From contig JBKGZY010000026.1 in assembly GCA_046543175.1 (NCBI GenBank), forward strand, positions 1 through 18,939: 18,939 bases of DNA. The letters run 5' to 3'. Origin of the DNA: Dichotomicrobium sp046543175 (lineage in GTDB: Bacteria > Pseudomonadota > Alphaproteobacteria > Rhizobiales > Rhodomicrobiaceae). Positions 7,448 through 14,751 of this stretch are shown one piece after another (position 1 is the stretch's first letter; each line of letters opens with the position of its first letter). A program made the translations under genes and the position numbers. A model generated the notes under the pieces. It was not told the DNA's origin and ran no database searches. It worked only from the letters and a program-made list of their open reading frames with translations.

Positions 7448-8077
7448 TCAGAGCTTGTGCGACCCGTCCGACGCCCCCGATCCGATTTCATCGTCGTCGT
7501 CATCCTCGTAGAAATCCGCTTCGGCCGCGCGCCGGTCGCGCCCGTTCGGCAGCCGGCAAATTTCGCTTTCCAGTTCGCGCAGATCAATAAATTGATCCGC
7601 CTGCCGGCGCAACTCGTCGGCGATCATCGGCGGCTGGGTGGTCAGGGTGGAAACCACGCTCACACGCCGCCCCTTCTGCTGGAGCGCCTCGACGAGGCTG
7701 CGGAAGTCGCCGTCGCCGGAAAACAGGATAACGTGATCGAGGTAGTTGGACAGCTCCATGGCATCGACGGTGAGTTCGATATCCATGTTGCCCTTGATCT
7801 TGCGCCGGCCGCTGGTGTCGGTGAACTCCTTCGTCGGCTTCGTCACCATCGTGTAGCCGTTGTAATCCAGCCAGTCGATGAGCGGGCGGATGGAGGAATA
7901 TTCCTGCTCCTCGGCAAGCGCCGTGTAATAGAGCGCGCGCACTAGGTAGCACCGCTCGCGGAACAGGGCGAGCAAACGCTTATAGTCGATATCGAAACCG
8001 AGCGCACGCGCGGCGGCATACAGGTTTGCGCCGTCAATGAACAGCGCGGCGCGCTCGTTGGGGTAGAAATTCATCAT
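7448..8077 (-). CDS. NYN domain protein (LabA/DUF88-like, putative endoribonuclease)
   Basis: The product is 209 residues from the ATG at 8077. The next codon is also ATG, so 8074 is equally possible, and GAGG lies 5 bases upstream. The NYN (PIN-like) fold is recognised from LFIDGANLY with Asp15, NMDIELTVDAM with Asp99 and Asp105, and FSGDGDF with Asp122 and Asp124. This acidic set coordinates metal in PIN-like nucleases. The C-terminus is a short acidic tail (EDDDDDE) of the sort that can mediate protein contacts or mimic nucleic acid. LabA/YaiI relatives are thought to act on RNA, but the substrate is unknown here. It is transcribed divergently from folK and is followed after 13 bases by the uracil-DNA glycosylase gene. 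Confidence 0.85.
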   Translation of the reverse strand: MMNFYPNERAALFIDGANLYAAARALGFDIDYKRLLALFRERCYLVRALYYTALAEEQEYSSIRPLIDWLDYNGYTMVTKPTKEFTDTSGRRKIKGNMDIELTVDAMELSNYLDHVILFSGDGDFRSLVEALQQKGRRVSVVSTLTTQPPMIADELRRQADQFIDLRELESEICRLPNGRDRRAAEADFYEDDDDDEIGSGASDGSHKL

Positions 8078-8217
8078 GGGGACCTCGTCAATAAGAAAAC
8101 CGCCCCAAGCCCGTGCGCGGCTTGACAAAATGGCGATTATTCACTCGGTGTAGCCGTGAAATGGGGCTTTCACCACATTTTGCAATCTGAACGCGCAAAC
8201 AATCGTGTCGCTTCATA
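8078..8217. promoter_or_regulatory. Divergent promoter region between the NYN gene and folK
   Basis: This 140-base spacer is more AT-rich than its surroundings and must drive both directions. A perfect TTGACA lies at 8122-8127 on the plus strand, but no matching -10 box at 16-18 bases is evident. No convincing minus-strand promoter pair could be picked. No gene is seen in the spacer. Confidence 0.4.
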
Positions 8218-8820
8218 ATGATCGTTCTTGGACTCGGCGCAAACATGGACAGCGTGTGGGGCGCACCAGCCCACACAATTCGTTACGCTATGTCCTTATT
8301 TGGTGTGAATGGAATATGCGTTAAAGCCCGCTCACCGTTTTATGAAAGCGCACCGCTTGGCGTGCGGGACCAGAGCGATTTCGTTAATGCCGTGGTGGCG
8401 GTGAGAACCACCCTGCCACCGGAAAGTTTGCTGAGGGTTCTCAAACGGTTAGAGCGCAAAGCCGGCCCACGCAGCGGCACCCGGTGGGGGCCGCGCCCGC
8501 TGGATATTGACATCCTCGATTATGCGGGACGGATCATCAATTGGCCGGCCGTCGGGCGCCACGGACTCAGTTGCGACGTCAGATCGCAGGTGCCCGCTGC
8601 CCGTTCGCCGGGGGCGCGCCACCTGCGCCGGTCCGGCCTTGTCACGCCGCATCCGCAGATGCATCTGCGCGCCTTCGTCCTGCAACCTCTCGTCGATATT
8701 CTGCCACGCTGGCATCACCCGGTGAGCGGCGAATCCGCTTGCCAGTTCCTCAGGGCGCTCCCACCTGACAAGCGGGGGCATGAGGGACAAATTCGGCGGA
8801 TGCTGTCGGAGCCGCCTTGA
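8218..8820 (+). CDS. folK: 2-amino-4-hydroxy-6-hydroxymethyldihydropteridine pyrophosphokinase
   Basis: This cytosolic folate-pathway enzyme transfers pyrophosphate from ATP to 6-hydroxymethyl-dihydropterin. The N-terminus MIVLGLGANM, the SPFYESAPLG and DFVNAVV segments, and the HPPK signature RWGPRPLDIDIL (near 82-93) are all clear. The C-terminal TPHPQMHLRAFVLQPL block is also present. At 200 residues it is longer than the usual 160-180. The excess sits between INWPAV and LVTPHPQ, where about 30 Ser/Arg/Ala-rich residues (from GRHGLSCDVRS) replace a short loop. The start is ATG 8218 by fit to the family; no ribosome-binding site is visible, so the message may be leaderless or weakly translated. 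rpoZ follows after 125 bases. Confidence 0.92.
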   Translation: MIVLGLGANMDSVWGAPAHTIRYAMSLFGVNGICVKARSPFYESAPLGVRDQSDFVNAVVAVRTTLPPESLLRVLKRLERKAGPRSGTRWGPRPLDIDILDYAGRIINWPAVGRHGLSCDVRSQVPAARSPGARHLRRSGLVTPHPQMHLRAFVLQPLVDILPRWHHPVSGESACQFLRALPPDKRGHEGQIRRMLSEPP

Positions 8821-8888
8821 CTTGCCGATGGCAAGCGCGTTTGTTCACGACAATGGGAAACTCCAATCCGGTCACGGCGGCTCATCGC

Positions 8889-8917
8889 TTGTAACACGAC
8901 CGGTTTCATCTTACTCT
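8889..8917 (+). promoter_or_regulatory. Candidate sigma-70-type promoter of rpoZ
   Basis: TTGTAA (8889-8894) and TACTCT (8912-8917) are separated by 17 bases in the 125-base folK-rpoZ spacer. The hexamers match consensus only partly (4 of 6 and 3 of 6). The AAAAGGAG ribosome-binding site of rpoZ follows near 8928-8935. Confidence 0.25.
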
Positions 8918-8945
8918 CCGATGCGCGAAAAGGAGAACATCACGC

Positions 8946-9353
8946 ATGGCCCGCGTTACTGTTGAAGACTGCATCGACAAGGTCCCCAACCGCTTCGAAC
9001 TGATCCTGCTCGCCGCGCATCGCGCGCGGACGATCTCGGCGGGTGCGCCGATCACGGTGGAACGGGACAACGACAAGAATCCGGTCGTCGCGCTGCGCGA
9101 AATCGCGGATCAGACACTGTCGCCTAACGATGTCGAGGAAGATCTCATCCATTCCATGCAGCGTTACGTGGACGTGGATGAGCCGGAAGCCGAGCCCGGA
9201 CCGACCATCGGCAGCGACGACACGACGCCCGCGCTCACCCGCGACGACATGGCCAACGACACCGCCATCGACCCGCTGTCCGAAGAAGAACTGCTGCGCG
9301 GCCTGGAAGGCGGCTCAATCGGGGGCGGCGCGCCGAGCGGGCGTTCGCGCTAG
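8946..9353 (+). CDS. rpoZ: DNA-directed RNA polymerase omega subunit
   Basis: The protein has 135 residues. The first 75 or so are the conserved omega core: MARVTVEDCIDKVPNRFELILLAAHRAR, then PVVALREIADQ and a DVEEDLIHSMQ segment. Omega helps assemble the beta' subunit and, with it, forms a ppGpp-binding site on RNA polymerase. The remainder is an acidic, low-complexity tail (DVDEPEAEP onward), as in many alphaproteobacterial omega proteins, which exceed the 91 residues of E. coli. A good AAGGAG site precedes ATG 8946. The gene lies upstream of the ppGpp synthetase gene rsh, the classic rpoZ-spoT pairing, but a strong terminator separates the two here. Confidence 0.96.
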   Translation: MARVTVEDCIDKVPNRFELILLAAHRARTISAGAPITVERDNDKNPVVALREIADQTLSPNDVEEDLIHSMQRYVDVDEPEAEPGPTIGSDDTTPALTRDDMANDTAIDPLSEEELLRGLEGGSIGGGAPSGRSR

Positions 9354-9404
9354 ACACCGGCGTTCGTTCGGTGACACGGCAGCGGCACAAGGCGCAGGGG
9401 ACGG

Positions 9405-9435
9405 GCGCGCGGGCGATTTGCTTGCGCGCTTTTTT
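9405..9435 (+). terminator. Strong intrinsic terminator between rpoZ and rsh
   Basis: GCGCGCGGGC (9405-9414) pairs with GCTTGCGCGC (9420-9429), using two G-U pairs, to give a 10-bp stem with a GATTT loop. Six Ts follow (9430-9435). A second hairpin follows immediately, TGTCGCG (9435-9441) with CGCGACA (9464-9470). The rsh ATG lies 59 bases beyond the T-run, so rsh expression needs readthrough, an attenuation switch or a compact promoter in that interval. Confidence 0.75.
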
Positions 9436-9493
9436 GTCGCGTTCCGCGCCGAGCGGGGGCGGGCGCGACACGGCATCTGTGAGGGCGTAGATC

Positions 9494-11719
9494 ATGCGGC
9501 AATTCGAGCTTGTTGAACGCGTGATGCGGTATGACCCGGACGCGGACGAGGCCATGCTCAACCGCGCCTATGTCTACGCCATGAAGGCGCATGGCAACCA
9601 GCGCCGGGCCTCGGGCGATCCCTATTTTTCCCATCCGCTGGAAGTCGCCGCGGTGCTGACGGATCTGAAGCTCGACGACGCGACGATCGCCGCGGCCCTG
9701 CTGCACGACACCATCGAAGACACGCAGACGACAAAAGACGAGATCGAGGAACAGTTCGGCAAGGAAATCGCCGATCTCGTCGACGGGCTGACGAAACTGC
9801 GCAAGCTCGACCTCGCCAGCAAGCGCATCGAACAGGCCGAGAACTTCCGCAAGCTGCTGATCGCCATTTCCAGTGACATCCGCGTGCTGCTCGTCAAACT
9901 CGCTGACCGGCTGCACAACATGCGCACGCTGGAGCATATGAAGCCCCACAAGCGCAAGCAGGTGGCCGCGGAGACGATGGAGATCTACGCGCCGCTGGCC
10001 GGGCGCATGGGCATGCAGGAACTCAAGGACGAGTTGTCCGACCTGTCATTCCGCTGGCTGAATCCCGACGCCTACAATACTGTCGTGTCCCGGCTGCAGA
10101 CCCTGCGCCAACGCAATGAAGGGCTGATCGAGGATATTCGCGCCGAACTGGAGGAGAGGCTGACCGCCGAAGGCCTCAACGCGGAAGTCTATGGCCGCGA
10201 AAAGAGACCGCATTCGATCTGGCGGAAGATGCAGAACAAGCAGATTTCGCTTGAGCAGCTTTCCGATATTTACGGCTTCCGCGTGATTACCGAGGAGATG
10301 CCGGACTGCTACCGCGCTCTCGGCTGCATTCACACCATATGGCGGGTCGTTCCGGGCCGATTCAAGGATTACATCTCCACCCCGAAACAGAACGACTACC
10401 AGTCGATCCACACCACCATCGTCGGCCCGCGCCACCAGCGCGTCGAGCTTCAGATCCGCACCCGCTGGATGCATTACGTCGCCGAGTACGGTGTGGCCGC
10501 GCACTCGCTCTACAAGGACTCGCCGGCCAAGGGGAACGGTGGCGTCCGCCGTCCGTTGAGCGAGGAAAGCGCGCCATATCAATGGCTTCGCAAGCTGGTG
10601 GACAATCTGCTGGAAGGCGACAACCCGGAAGAATTCCTGGAGCATACCAAGCTCGAACTGTTCCAGGATCAGGTTTATTGCTTCACGCCAAAAGGCTGGC
10701 TCATCGCCCTGCCGCGCGGCGCGAACGCGGTGGACTTCGCTTACGCCGTGCATACCGACGTCGGCAATCGCTGCGTCGGCGCCAAGATCAATGGCCGGCA
10801 CATGCCGCTCGTCACCCAGCTCAAGAACGGCGACGAGGTCGAGATCATCTGTTCAGAAGCGCAGACGCCGCCGGCGGCCTGGGAGCGCATCGCCGTCACC
10901 GGCAAGGCGCGCTCGGCAATTCGCCGCGCCACGCGCGACGCCGTGCGCAAGCAATACTGCGATCTCGGCCGGCAAATTCTGCGCAACACATTCGAGAACG
11001 TCGATCTCGAATTCGATGAGACGGCGCTGGAAAACTGCCTGCACCGGCTCGCGCAGACGTCAACGGCCGATGTGCTCGCCGCGGTCGGGCGCGGGGAACT
11101 GACCTCGGACGAAGTGCTCAAGGCCGTGCATCCGGGCCGCGAATGGACCGAGACGCCGAAACGAAAGGCGATTCGTCGCGACGACGAAGGCTGGTTCAAC
11201 CTCGGCTGGGTGCGCCACGTCAAGTTCCGCCTCCTCGGCGGGCAGAACGCCTCCGCGCGCGATCTGGCCGACGCCATGCCGATCCGCGGCGCGCATGAGG
11301 GCGAACCGATACGCTTCGCACCGGGCGGCGCGGTGCCCGGCGATCGCATCGTCGGCATTCTGGAGCCGGACAATACCATCACGATCTATCCGATCCATTC
11401 GTCGAAGCTCACGGAATATGACGATCAGCTCGACCGCTGGATCGACGTGACCTGGGACATCCATGAAGGCTCGACCGAGCGGTTCCCGGTCGATATCAAG
11501 GTCAACGCGATCAACGCGCCCGGCACGCTCGCCCAGATCGCCCAGCTGATCGGCGAGTCCGGCAGCAATATCGACCGCATCGAGATGACCAACCGGCAGG
11601 TGGACTATACCGAGATGCTGGTCGCGATCGAGGTTTACGACCTGAAGCATTTGACGGATATTCTCGCCGGGCTGCGCGGGCTGAAGGTCGTCAGCAACGC
11701 CGAACGCGCCCCCGCGTAA
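9494..11719 (+). CDS. rsh: Bifunctional (p)ppGpp synthetase/hydrolase, RelA/SpoT homolog
   Basis: This 741-residue stringent-response enzyme makes pppGpp/ppGpp from ATP and GTP/GDP and also degrades it. The HD hydrolase domain is intact: His47, His71-Asp72 in LLHDTIED, and Asp138 in KLADRLHN. The synthetase domain contains Arg289-Phe-Lys-Asp292 (RFKD), the charge pattern of bifunctional, Mn-dependent Rel enzymes rather than the E-D form of RelA. It also has QNDYQSIHT and ELQIRTRWMH. A TGS domain starts near 392 (DQVYCFTPKG) and a C-terminal ACT domain near 664 (PVDIKVNAINAPGTLA). It is probably the main or only long RSH protein. pyrE starts 24 bases after its stop, so they are likely co-transcribed. 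Confidence 0.97.
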   Translation: MRQFELVERVMRYDPDADEAMLNRAYVYAMKAHGNQRRASGDPYFSHPLEVAAVLTDLKLDDATIAAALLHDTIEDTQTTKDEIEEQFGKEIADLVDGLTKLRKLDLASKRIEQAENFRKLLIAISSDIRVLLVKLADRLHNMRTLEHMKPHKRKQVAAETMEIYAPLAGRMGMQELKDELSDLSFRWLNPDAYNTVVSRLQTLRQRNEGLIEDIRAELEERLTAEGLNAEVYGREKRPHSIWRKMQNKQISLEQLSDIYGFRVITEEMPDCYRALGCIHTIWRVVPGRFKDYISTPKQNDYQSIHTTIVGPRHQRVELQIRTRWMHYVAEYGVAAHSLYKDSPAKGNGGVRRPLSEESAPYQWLRKLVDNLLEGDNPEEFLEHTKLELFQDQVYCFTPKGWLIALPRGANAVDFAYAVHTDVGNRCVGAKINGRHMPLVTQLKNGDEVEIICSEAQTPPAAWERIAVTGKARSAIRRATRDAVRKQYCDLGRQILRNTFENVDLEFDETALENCLHRLAQTSTADVLAAVGRGELTSDEVLKAVHPGREWTETPKRKAIRRDDEGWFNLGWVRHVKFRLLGGQNASARDLADAMPIRGAHEGEPIRFAPGGAVPGDRIVGILEPDNTITIYPIHSSKLTEYDDQLDRWIDVTWDIHEGSTERFPVDIKVNAINAPGTLAQIAQLIGESGSNIDRIEMTNRQVDYTEMLVAIEVYDLKHLTDILAGLRGLKVVSNAERAPA

Positions 11720-11743
11720 CGACCGGACGAGGCGGCCCAGCGC

Positions 11744-12331
11744 ATGACCGAAGACGATATCCTGGCGGTTTTCAAGGAAACGGGCGCCTTGCGCACCGGC
11801 CATTTCATCCTCACCTCCGGCCTGCACAGCGACACCTATATCCAGTGCGCACAAGTCCTGCAGTATCCCTGGCATGCCGAGCGGTTGTGCGCGGCGCTGG
11901 CCGAAAAGCTCGGGGAAGTGCGCGCCGACATCGACATGGTTGTCTCGCCGGCGATGGGCGGCGTCATCGTGGGCTACGAAATGGGCCGTCAGCTCGGCGT
12001 GCCTGCCGTGTTTGTCGAGCGGAGCGAAGGCGCGTTCGCGCTGCGCCGGGATTTCCGCATTCCCCGAGGAACCCGCTGCCTGATGGTCGAGGATGTCGTC
12101 ACCACGGGCCTGTCATCGCGCGAATGCGTCGCCGCCGCGCAGGCCGAAGGTGGCGAAGTCGTCGCAGCGTGCTGCCTCGTCGACCGCTCCGGCGGCCGTG
12201 CCGATCTCGGTCTGCCCCTGATCCCGCTGCTGCAACTCGACGTCGCCACGTATCCGCCGGACGACCTGCCGTCACATTTGCGCGATACCATCCCAGTCAA
12301 GCCCGGCAGTCGCAACGCAGGTGCGGCCTGA
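11744..12331 (+). CDS. pyrE: Orotate phosphoribosyltransferase
   Basis: The product is 195 residues. It converts orotate and PRPP to orotidine 5'-phosphate in de novo pyrimidine synthesis. The N-terminus (GALRTGHFILTSGLHSDTYIQ) is the orotate-binding region of the PyrE branch, and residues 114-122 (MVEDVVTTG) are the PRPP-binding loop. SPAMGGVIVGYEMGRQLG and VPAVFVERSEG are further family blocks. The gene is 24 bases after rsh. The next gene, DUF2062, is separated by 248 bases carrying its own candidate promoter, so pyrE is probably the last gene of the rsh transcript. No clear hairpin terminator was found after it. Confidence 0.95.
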   Translation: MTEDDILAVFKETGALRTGHFILTSGLHSDTYIQCAQVLQYPWHAERLCAALAEKLGEVRADIDMVVSPAMGGVIVGYEMGRQLGVPAVFVERSEGAFALRRDFRIPRGTRCLMVEDVVTTGLSSRECVAAAQAEGGEVVAACCLVDRSGGRADLGLPLIPLLQLDVATYPPDDLPSHLRDTIPVKPGSRNAGAA

Positions 12332-12579
12332 GCGCAACATCGGTTGTAATCTGTAGACCGTGCACGCCGCCTATCGTTTCGCGCGCATGAGGGATCGGAT
12401 ACAACCGACAAGCAGGATCTCCCGAGACGTCTTTTTCGGCATGCGCATGCCACACGGCTGCAATCCGCGTAACATGCTTGCCGTAAGGGATAGCCCGCCT
12501 ATATGCGGTGAGCGGCGCGGCTTCGTGTCGGGGAAGTTTTGCCGTTTCGTGGCCGCCTTGACGTGGAGTTCTACGATAA
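12332..12579 (+). other. pyrE to DUF2062 intergenic region without a recognisable gene
   Basis: Short open frames occur here, but they have no family resemblance and no convincing ribosome-binding site. The region is less GC-rich than its neighbours. The only structure I can point to is the promoter-like pair at 12478-12505 and the GGAG site before the next gene. No tRNA cloverleaf was found by eye. Confidence 0.5.
12478..12505 (+). promoter_or_regulatory. Candidate sigma-70-type promoter for the DUF2062-pdxJ-acpS operon
   Basis: TTGCCG (12478-12483) and TATATG (12500-12505) are 16 bases apart, about 75 bases before the DUF2062 start. Each hexamer matches consensus at four positions. The placement suits a promoter for the three-gene operon downstream. 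Confidence 0.35.
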
Positions 12580-13218
12580 ATGCTGTTTCAACGCCGTGAG
12601 CGTCCTTCCCTGCTGGAAACCCTGCGTGTGGCCGTCTGGCCCCGCCGGAGTTTCGCACGGTCCATAAAATACGTGTTCTATCGGCTGTGGCGGCTGTCCG
12701 GCTCGCCCCACGCGATCGCGGTCGGCTGCGCGGCGGGCGTATTTATCGGTTTCACCCCGTTTTTCGGCTTTCAACTCGTGCTCGCGGGCCTGCTGGCATG
12801 GGTGCTCGGCGGCAGCATCATCGCCGCAGCGCTCGGCACATTCGTGGCGAATCCGATCAGCTTCCCGCTCATCTGGTATTCAACCTACAAACTCGGCTGC
12901 GTGATGCTCACGGGCAAGCCGATCGGCGCTTGCGGCGGCCTGCCGGAAGGCATGGCGAGTTGGGGCGGCGCCATTATGGAGCGGCTCATGGCTTTTTCGA
13001 CGGAAGCGGCGATGCTGCTGGTTCAGGGCGTGTGGCCGGTGATCAAGCCGATGGCGCTCGGCTCGCTGCCGATCGGTGCATTGGCGGCGGGCATTTCCTA
13101 CATTATCGTGCGCAAGATGATCGAGCTTCGCCAGCGGCGGCGGCGCGAACGTCTGAGCAGCCTGGCCGGCACGGCGCTGGTCGACCGGCTCGCCTTGACG
13201 TCCCGCTCCACCGCTTGA
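12580..13218 (+). CDS. DUF2062 domain membrane protein
   Basis: The product has 212 residues. After a basic N-terminus (MLFQRRERPS, then WPRRSFARSIKYVFYRLWR) comes the DUF2062 core: GSPHAIAVGCAAGVFIGFTPFFGFQ (41-65), a hydrophobic segment to about 90, and VANPISFPLIWYSTYKLG. Two or three further hydrophobic helices follow (around 130-150 and 160-182), and it ends with an Arg-rich tail. It is an inner-membrane protein of unknown function; no enzymatic motif is visible. GGAG at 12565-12568 supports the start. In Alphaproteobacteria this gene commonly sits before pdxJ and acpS, as here, with 24 bases to pdxJ. Confidence 0.85.
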   Translation: MLFQRRERPSLLETLRVAVWPRRSFARSIKYVFYRLWRLSGSPHAIAVGCAAGVFIGFTPFFGFQLVLAGLLAWVLGGSIIAAALGTFVANPISFPLIWYSTYKLGCVMLTGKPIGACGGLPEGMASWGGAIMERLMAFSTEAAMLLVQGVWPVIKPMALGSLPIGALAAGISYIIVRKMIELRQRRRRERLSSLAGTALVDRLALTSRSTA

Positions 13219-13242
13219 GGCGCATGAAACCGTCTGGACCCC

Positions 13243-14019
13243 ATGAGCACCTTCGGCACCGACATCCGGCTGGGCGTCAACATCGACCACGTCGCCACCA
13301 TCCGTAACGCGCGCGGTGGCCTTCATCCTGATCCGGTACGCGCGGCCCGGCTGGCGGCGGAGGCCGGCGCGGACGGCATCACTGCGCATCTGCGCGAGGA
13401 CCGCCGGCACATCTGCGACGACGATATCGAAAGGCTGAAATCCTGCACGGCGCTGCCGCTGAACCTCGAAATGGCGGCGACCGAAGAGATGCGCGACTTC
13501 GCGCTGCGTCATCTCCCCCATGCCTGCTGCATCGTGCCGGAACGGCGCGCGGAACTGACAACCGAGGGCGGGCTGGACGCCGCCGGGCAACGCGCGTCGC
13601 TCCAGCCAAGTGTCGACGCCCTGTCCCGGGCCGGCATTCGCGTGTCGCTGTTCATCGACCCGGCCCCGCACCAGATCGAAGCCGCAAGGGCGCTCGGCGC
13701 CCCGGTGGTGGAACTACACACCGGCACCTACTGCGAAGCCGCCGTCAAGGGCGATCACGTCGCCCGCGACATGGAACTGGCGCGGCTGCGCGACGGCGCC
13801 CGACTCGCCGCGACGGCCGGGCTGGAGGTGCATGCCGGGCACGGCCTCACCTTCGATACGGTCGCGCCCATCGCCGAAATCCCGGAAATTGCGGAGTTGA
13901 ACATCGGCCATTTCCTCATTGGCGAAGCAATCTTCTCCGGCCTCGATTCCGCGGTCCGGCGAATGCGCGCGCTCATGCACAAGGCCCGCAGCGACGCACT
14001 CGGCGATATGAGCGCGTGA
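13243..14019 (+). CDS. pdxJ: Pyridoxine 5'-phosphate synthase
   Basis: This 258-residue TIM-barrel enzyme condenses 1-deoxyxylulose 5-phosphate with 3-amino-2-oxopropyl phosphate to give pyridoxine 5'-phosphate, the last ring-forming step of DXP-dependent vitamin B6 synthesis. Family blocks are LGVNIDHVATIRNARGG (10-26, with Asp15-His16), ADGITAHLREDRRHI (with His49 and Glu52), LNLEMA, PHQIEAARALGAPVVELHTGTY and a HAGHGLTFDTV loop carrying the late catalytic His. The terminal INIGHFLIGEAIF-type block reads LNIGHFLIGEAIF. The start at 13243 agrees with the family; its ribosome-binding site is weak (CTGGA). acpS starts 18 bases after the stop. Confidence 0.96.
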   Translation: MSTFGTDIRLGVNIDHVATIRNARGGLHPDPVRAARLAAEAGADGITAHLREDRRHICDDDIERLKSCTALPLNLEMAATEEMRDFALRHLPHACCIVPERRAELTTEGGLDAAGQRASLQPSVDALSRAGIRVSLFIDPAPHQIEAARALGAPVVELHTGTYCEAAVKGDHVARDMELARLRDGARLAATAGLEVHAGHGLTFDTVAPIAEIPEIAELNIGHFLIGEAIFSGLDSAVRRMRALMHKARSDALGDMSA

Positions 14020-14037
14020 AGCCGATCGGCAGCGGCC

Positions 14038-14454
14038 ATGATCATCGGACTGGGCAACGACATCATCGACATCCGGCGCATCGAGGCAACGCTGGAACGC
14101 TATGGCGAGCGCTTCCTGGACCGCATCTTCACCGACATCGAGCGGCAGAAATCCGACCGGCGCCGGCTGCGCGCGGCGTCCTATGCCAAGCGGTTCGCGG
14201 CCAAGGAAGCGTGTTCCAAGGCGCTCGGCACCGGCTTTCGCAACGGCGTGTTCTGGCGGGACATGGGCGTGGTCAATCTGCCGTCCGGGCGCCCGACGAT
14301 GCAACTAACCGGTGGCGCCGCACACCAGCTCGCGCGGTTGCTACCGGAGGGGTGTGAAGCTCGCATCGACCTGACCATCACCGATGATTTTCCCCAGGCG
14401 CAGGCGGTCGTCATCATCTCGGCCGTGCCGGCCGGCTACACGCACAAGTTTTAG
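14038..14454 (+). CDS. acpS: Holo-[acyl-carrier-protein] synthase
   Basis: This 138-residue enzyme transfers 4'-phosphopantetheine from CoA to apo-ACP. The Mg2+-binding residues are present as Asp8 in IGLGNDIID and Glu57 in KRFAAKEACSKALGTG. The strand TDDFPQAQAVVIISA closes the domain. It follows pdxJ by 18 bases, the standard pdxJ-acpS coupling. In many Alphaproteobacteria lepB, rnc and era come next, but here the operon stops and a 297-base spacer leads to a cold-shock gene. An inverted repeat overlaps its stop codon. Confidence 0.95.
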   Translation: MIIGLGNDIIDIRRIEATLERYGERFLDRIFTDIERQKSDRRRLRAASYAKRFAAKEACSKALGTGFRNGVFWRDMGVVNLPSGRPTMQLTGGAAHQLARLLPEGCEARIDLTITDDFPQAQAVVIISAVPAGYTHKF

Positions 14455-14472
14455 ACTGCGGCTCACTTGTGC
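14442..14472 (+). other. Inverted repeat across the acpS stop codon
   Basis: GCACAAGT (14442-14449) and ACTTGTGC (14465-14472) are perfect 8-bp complements around a 15-base loop containing the acpS TAG (14452-14454). There is no T-run after it. It could act as a weak transcript end or 3' stabiliser. Confidence 0.35.
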
Positions 14473-14751
14473 ACCGCAAGAAGAGCAGCCTGACCAAAGC
14501 GTCAGCACTAGATGTGTGACAGATGACGGCCCGACACCGGGCGATTCTGCTTGTCCAAATACCGCAAATACGGCATATTACGCGCATCGGGCGGCCTTCT
14601 CGACCCGGTGGATGAACTGAGTTTGACCCGCCGCTTCATGCGCGTGGGTGCTATCTAGTCTCTCCCCGATTCCTGACGTGCCGGCCATGTTTTCCGACGT
14701 GGCGCTGCGCCGCGTCCAGTTAAGTGTCGTGGGGACCAGGAGAGAGACGTC
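14455..14751 (+). other. acpS to cspA spacer, mostly cspA promoter and leader
   Basis: I see no gene in these 297 bases. There is a small hairpin (GCCCG 14529-14533 with CGGGC 14538-14542), a promoter-like pair at 14551-14579, and an AGGAGAG ribosome-binding site just before cspA. A leader of well over 100 bases is consistent with cold-shock mRNAs. Confidence 0.45.
14551..14579 (+). promoter_or_regulatory. Candidate promoter of the cold-shock gene
   Basis: TTGTCC (14551-14556) and CATATT (14574-14579) are separated by 17 bases. Each matches consensus at four of six positions. It would give a 5' leader of about 165 bases. Confidence 0.35.

Noticed and set aside
8088..8276. Minus-strand open frame in the NYN-folK spacer
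   Set aside because: Runs through the divergent promoter region and into folK; no ribosome-binding site or recognisable sequence.
12360..12599. Small open frame (79 codons) between pyrE and the DUF2062 gene
   Set aside because: No ribosome-binding site, no family resemblance, and it overruns the well-placed DUF2062 start.
14384..14620. Small open frame (78 codons) after acpS
   Set aside because: It starts inside acpS in another frame, and its translation has no motif or coding-like pattern.
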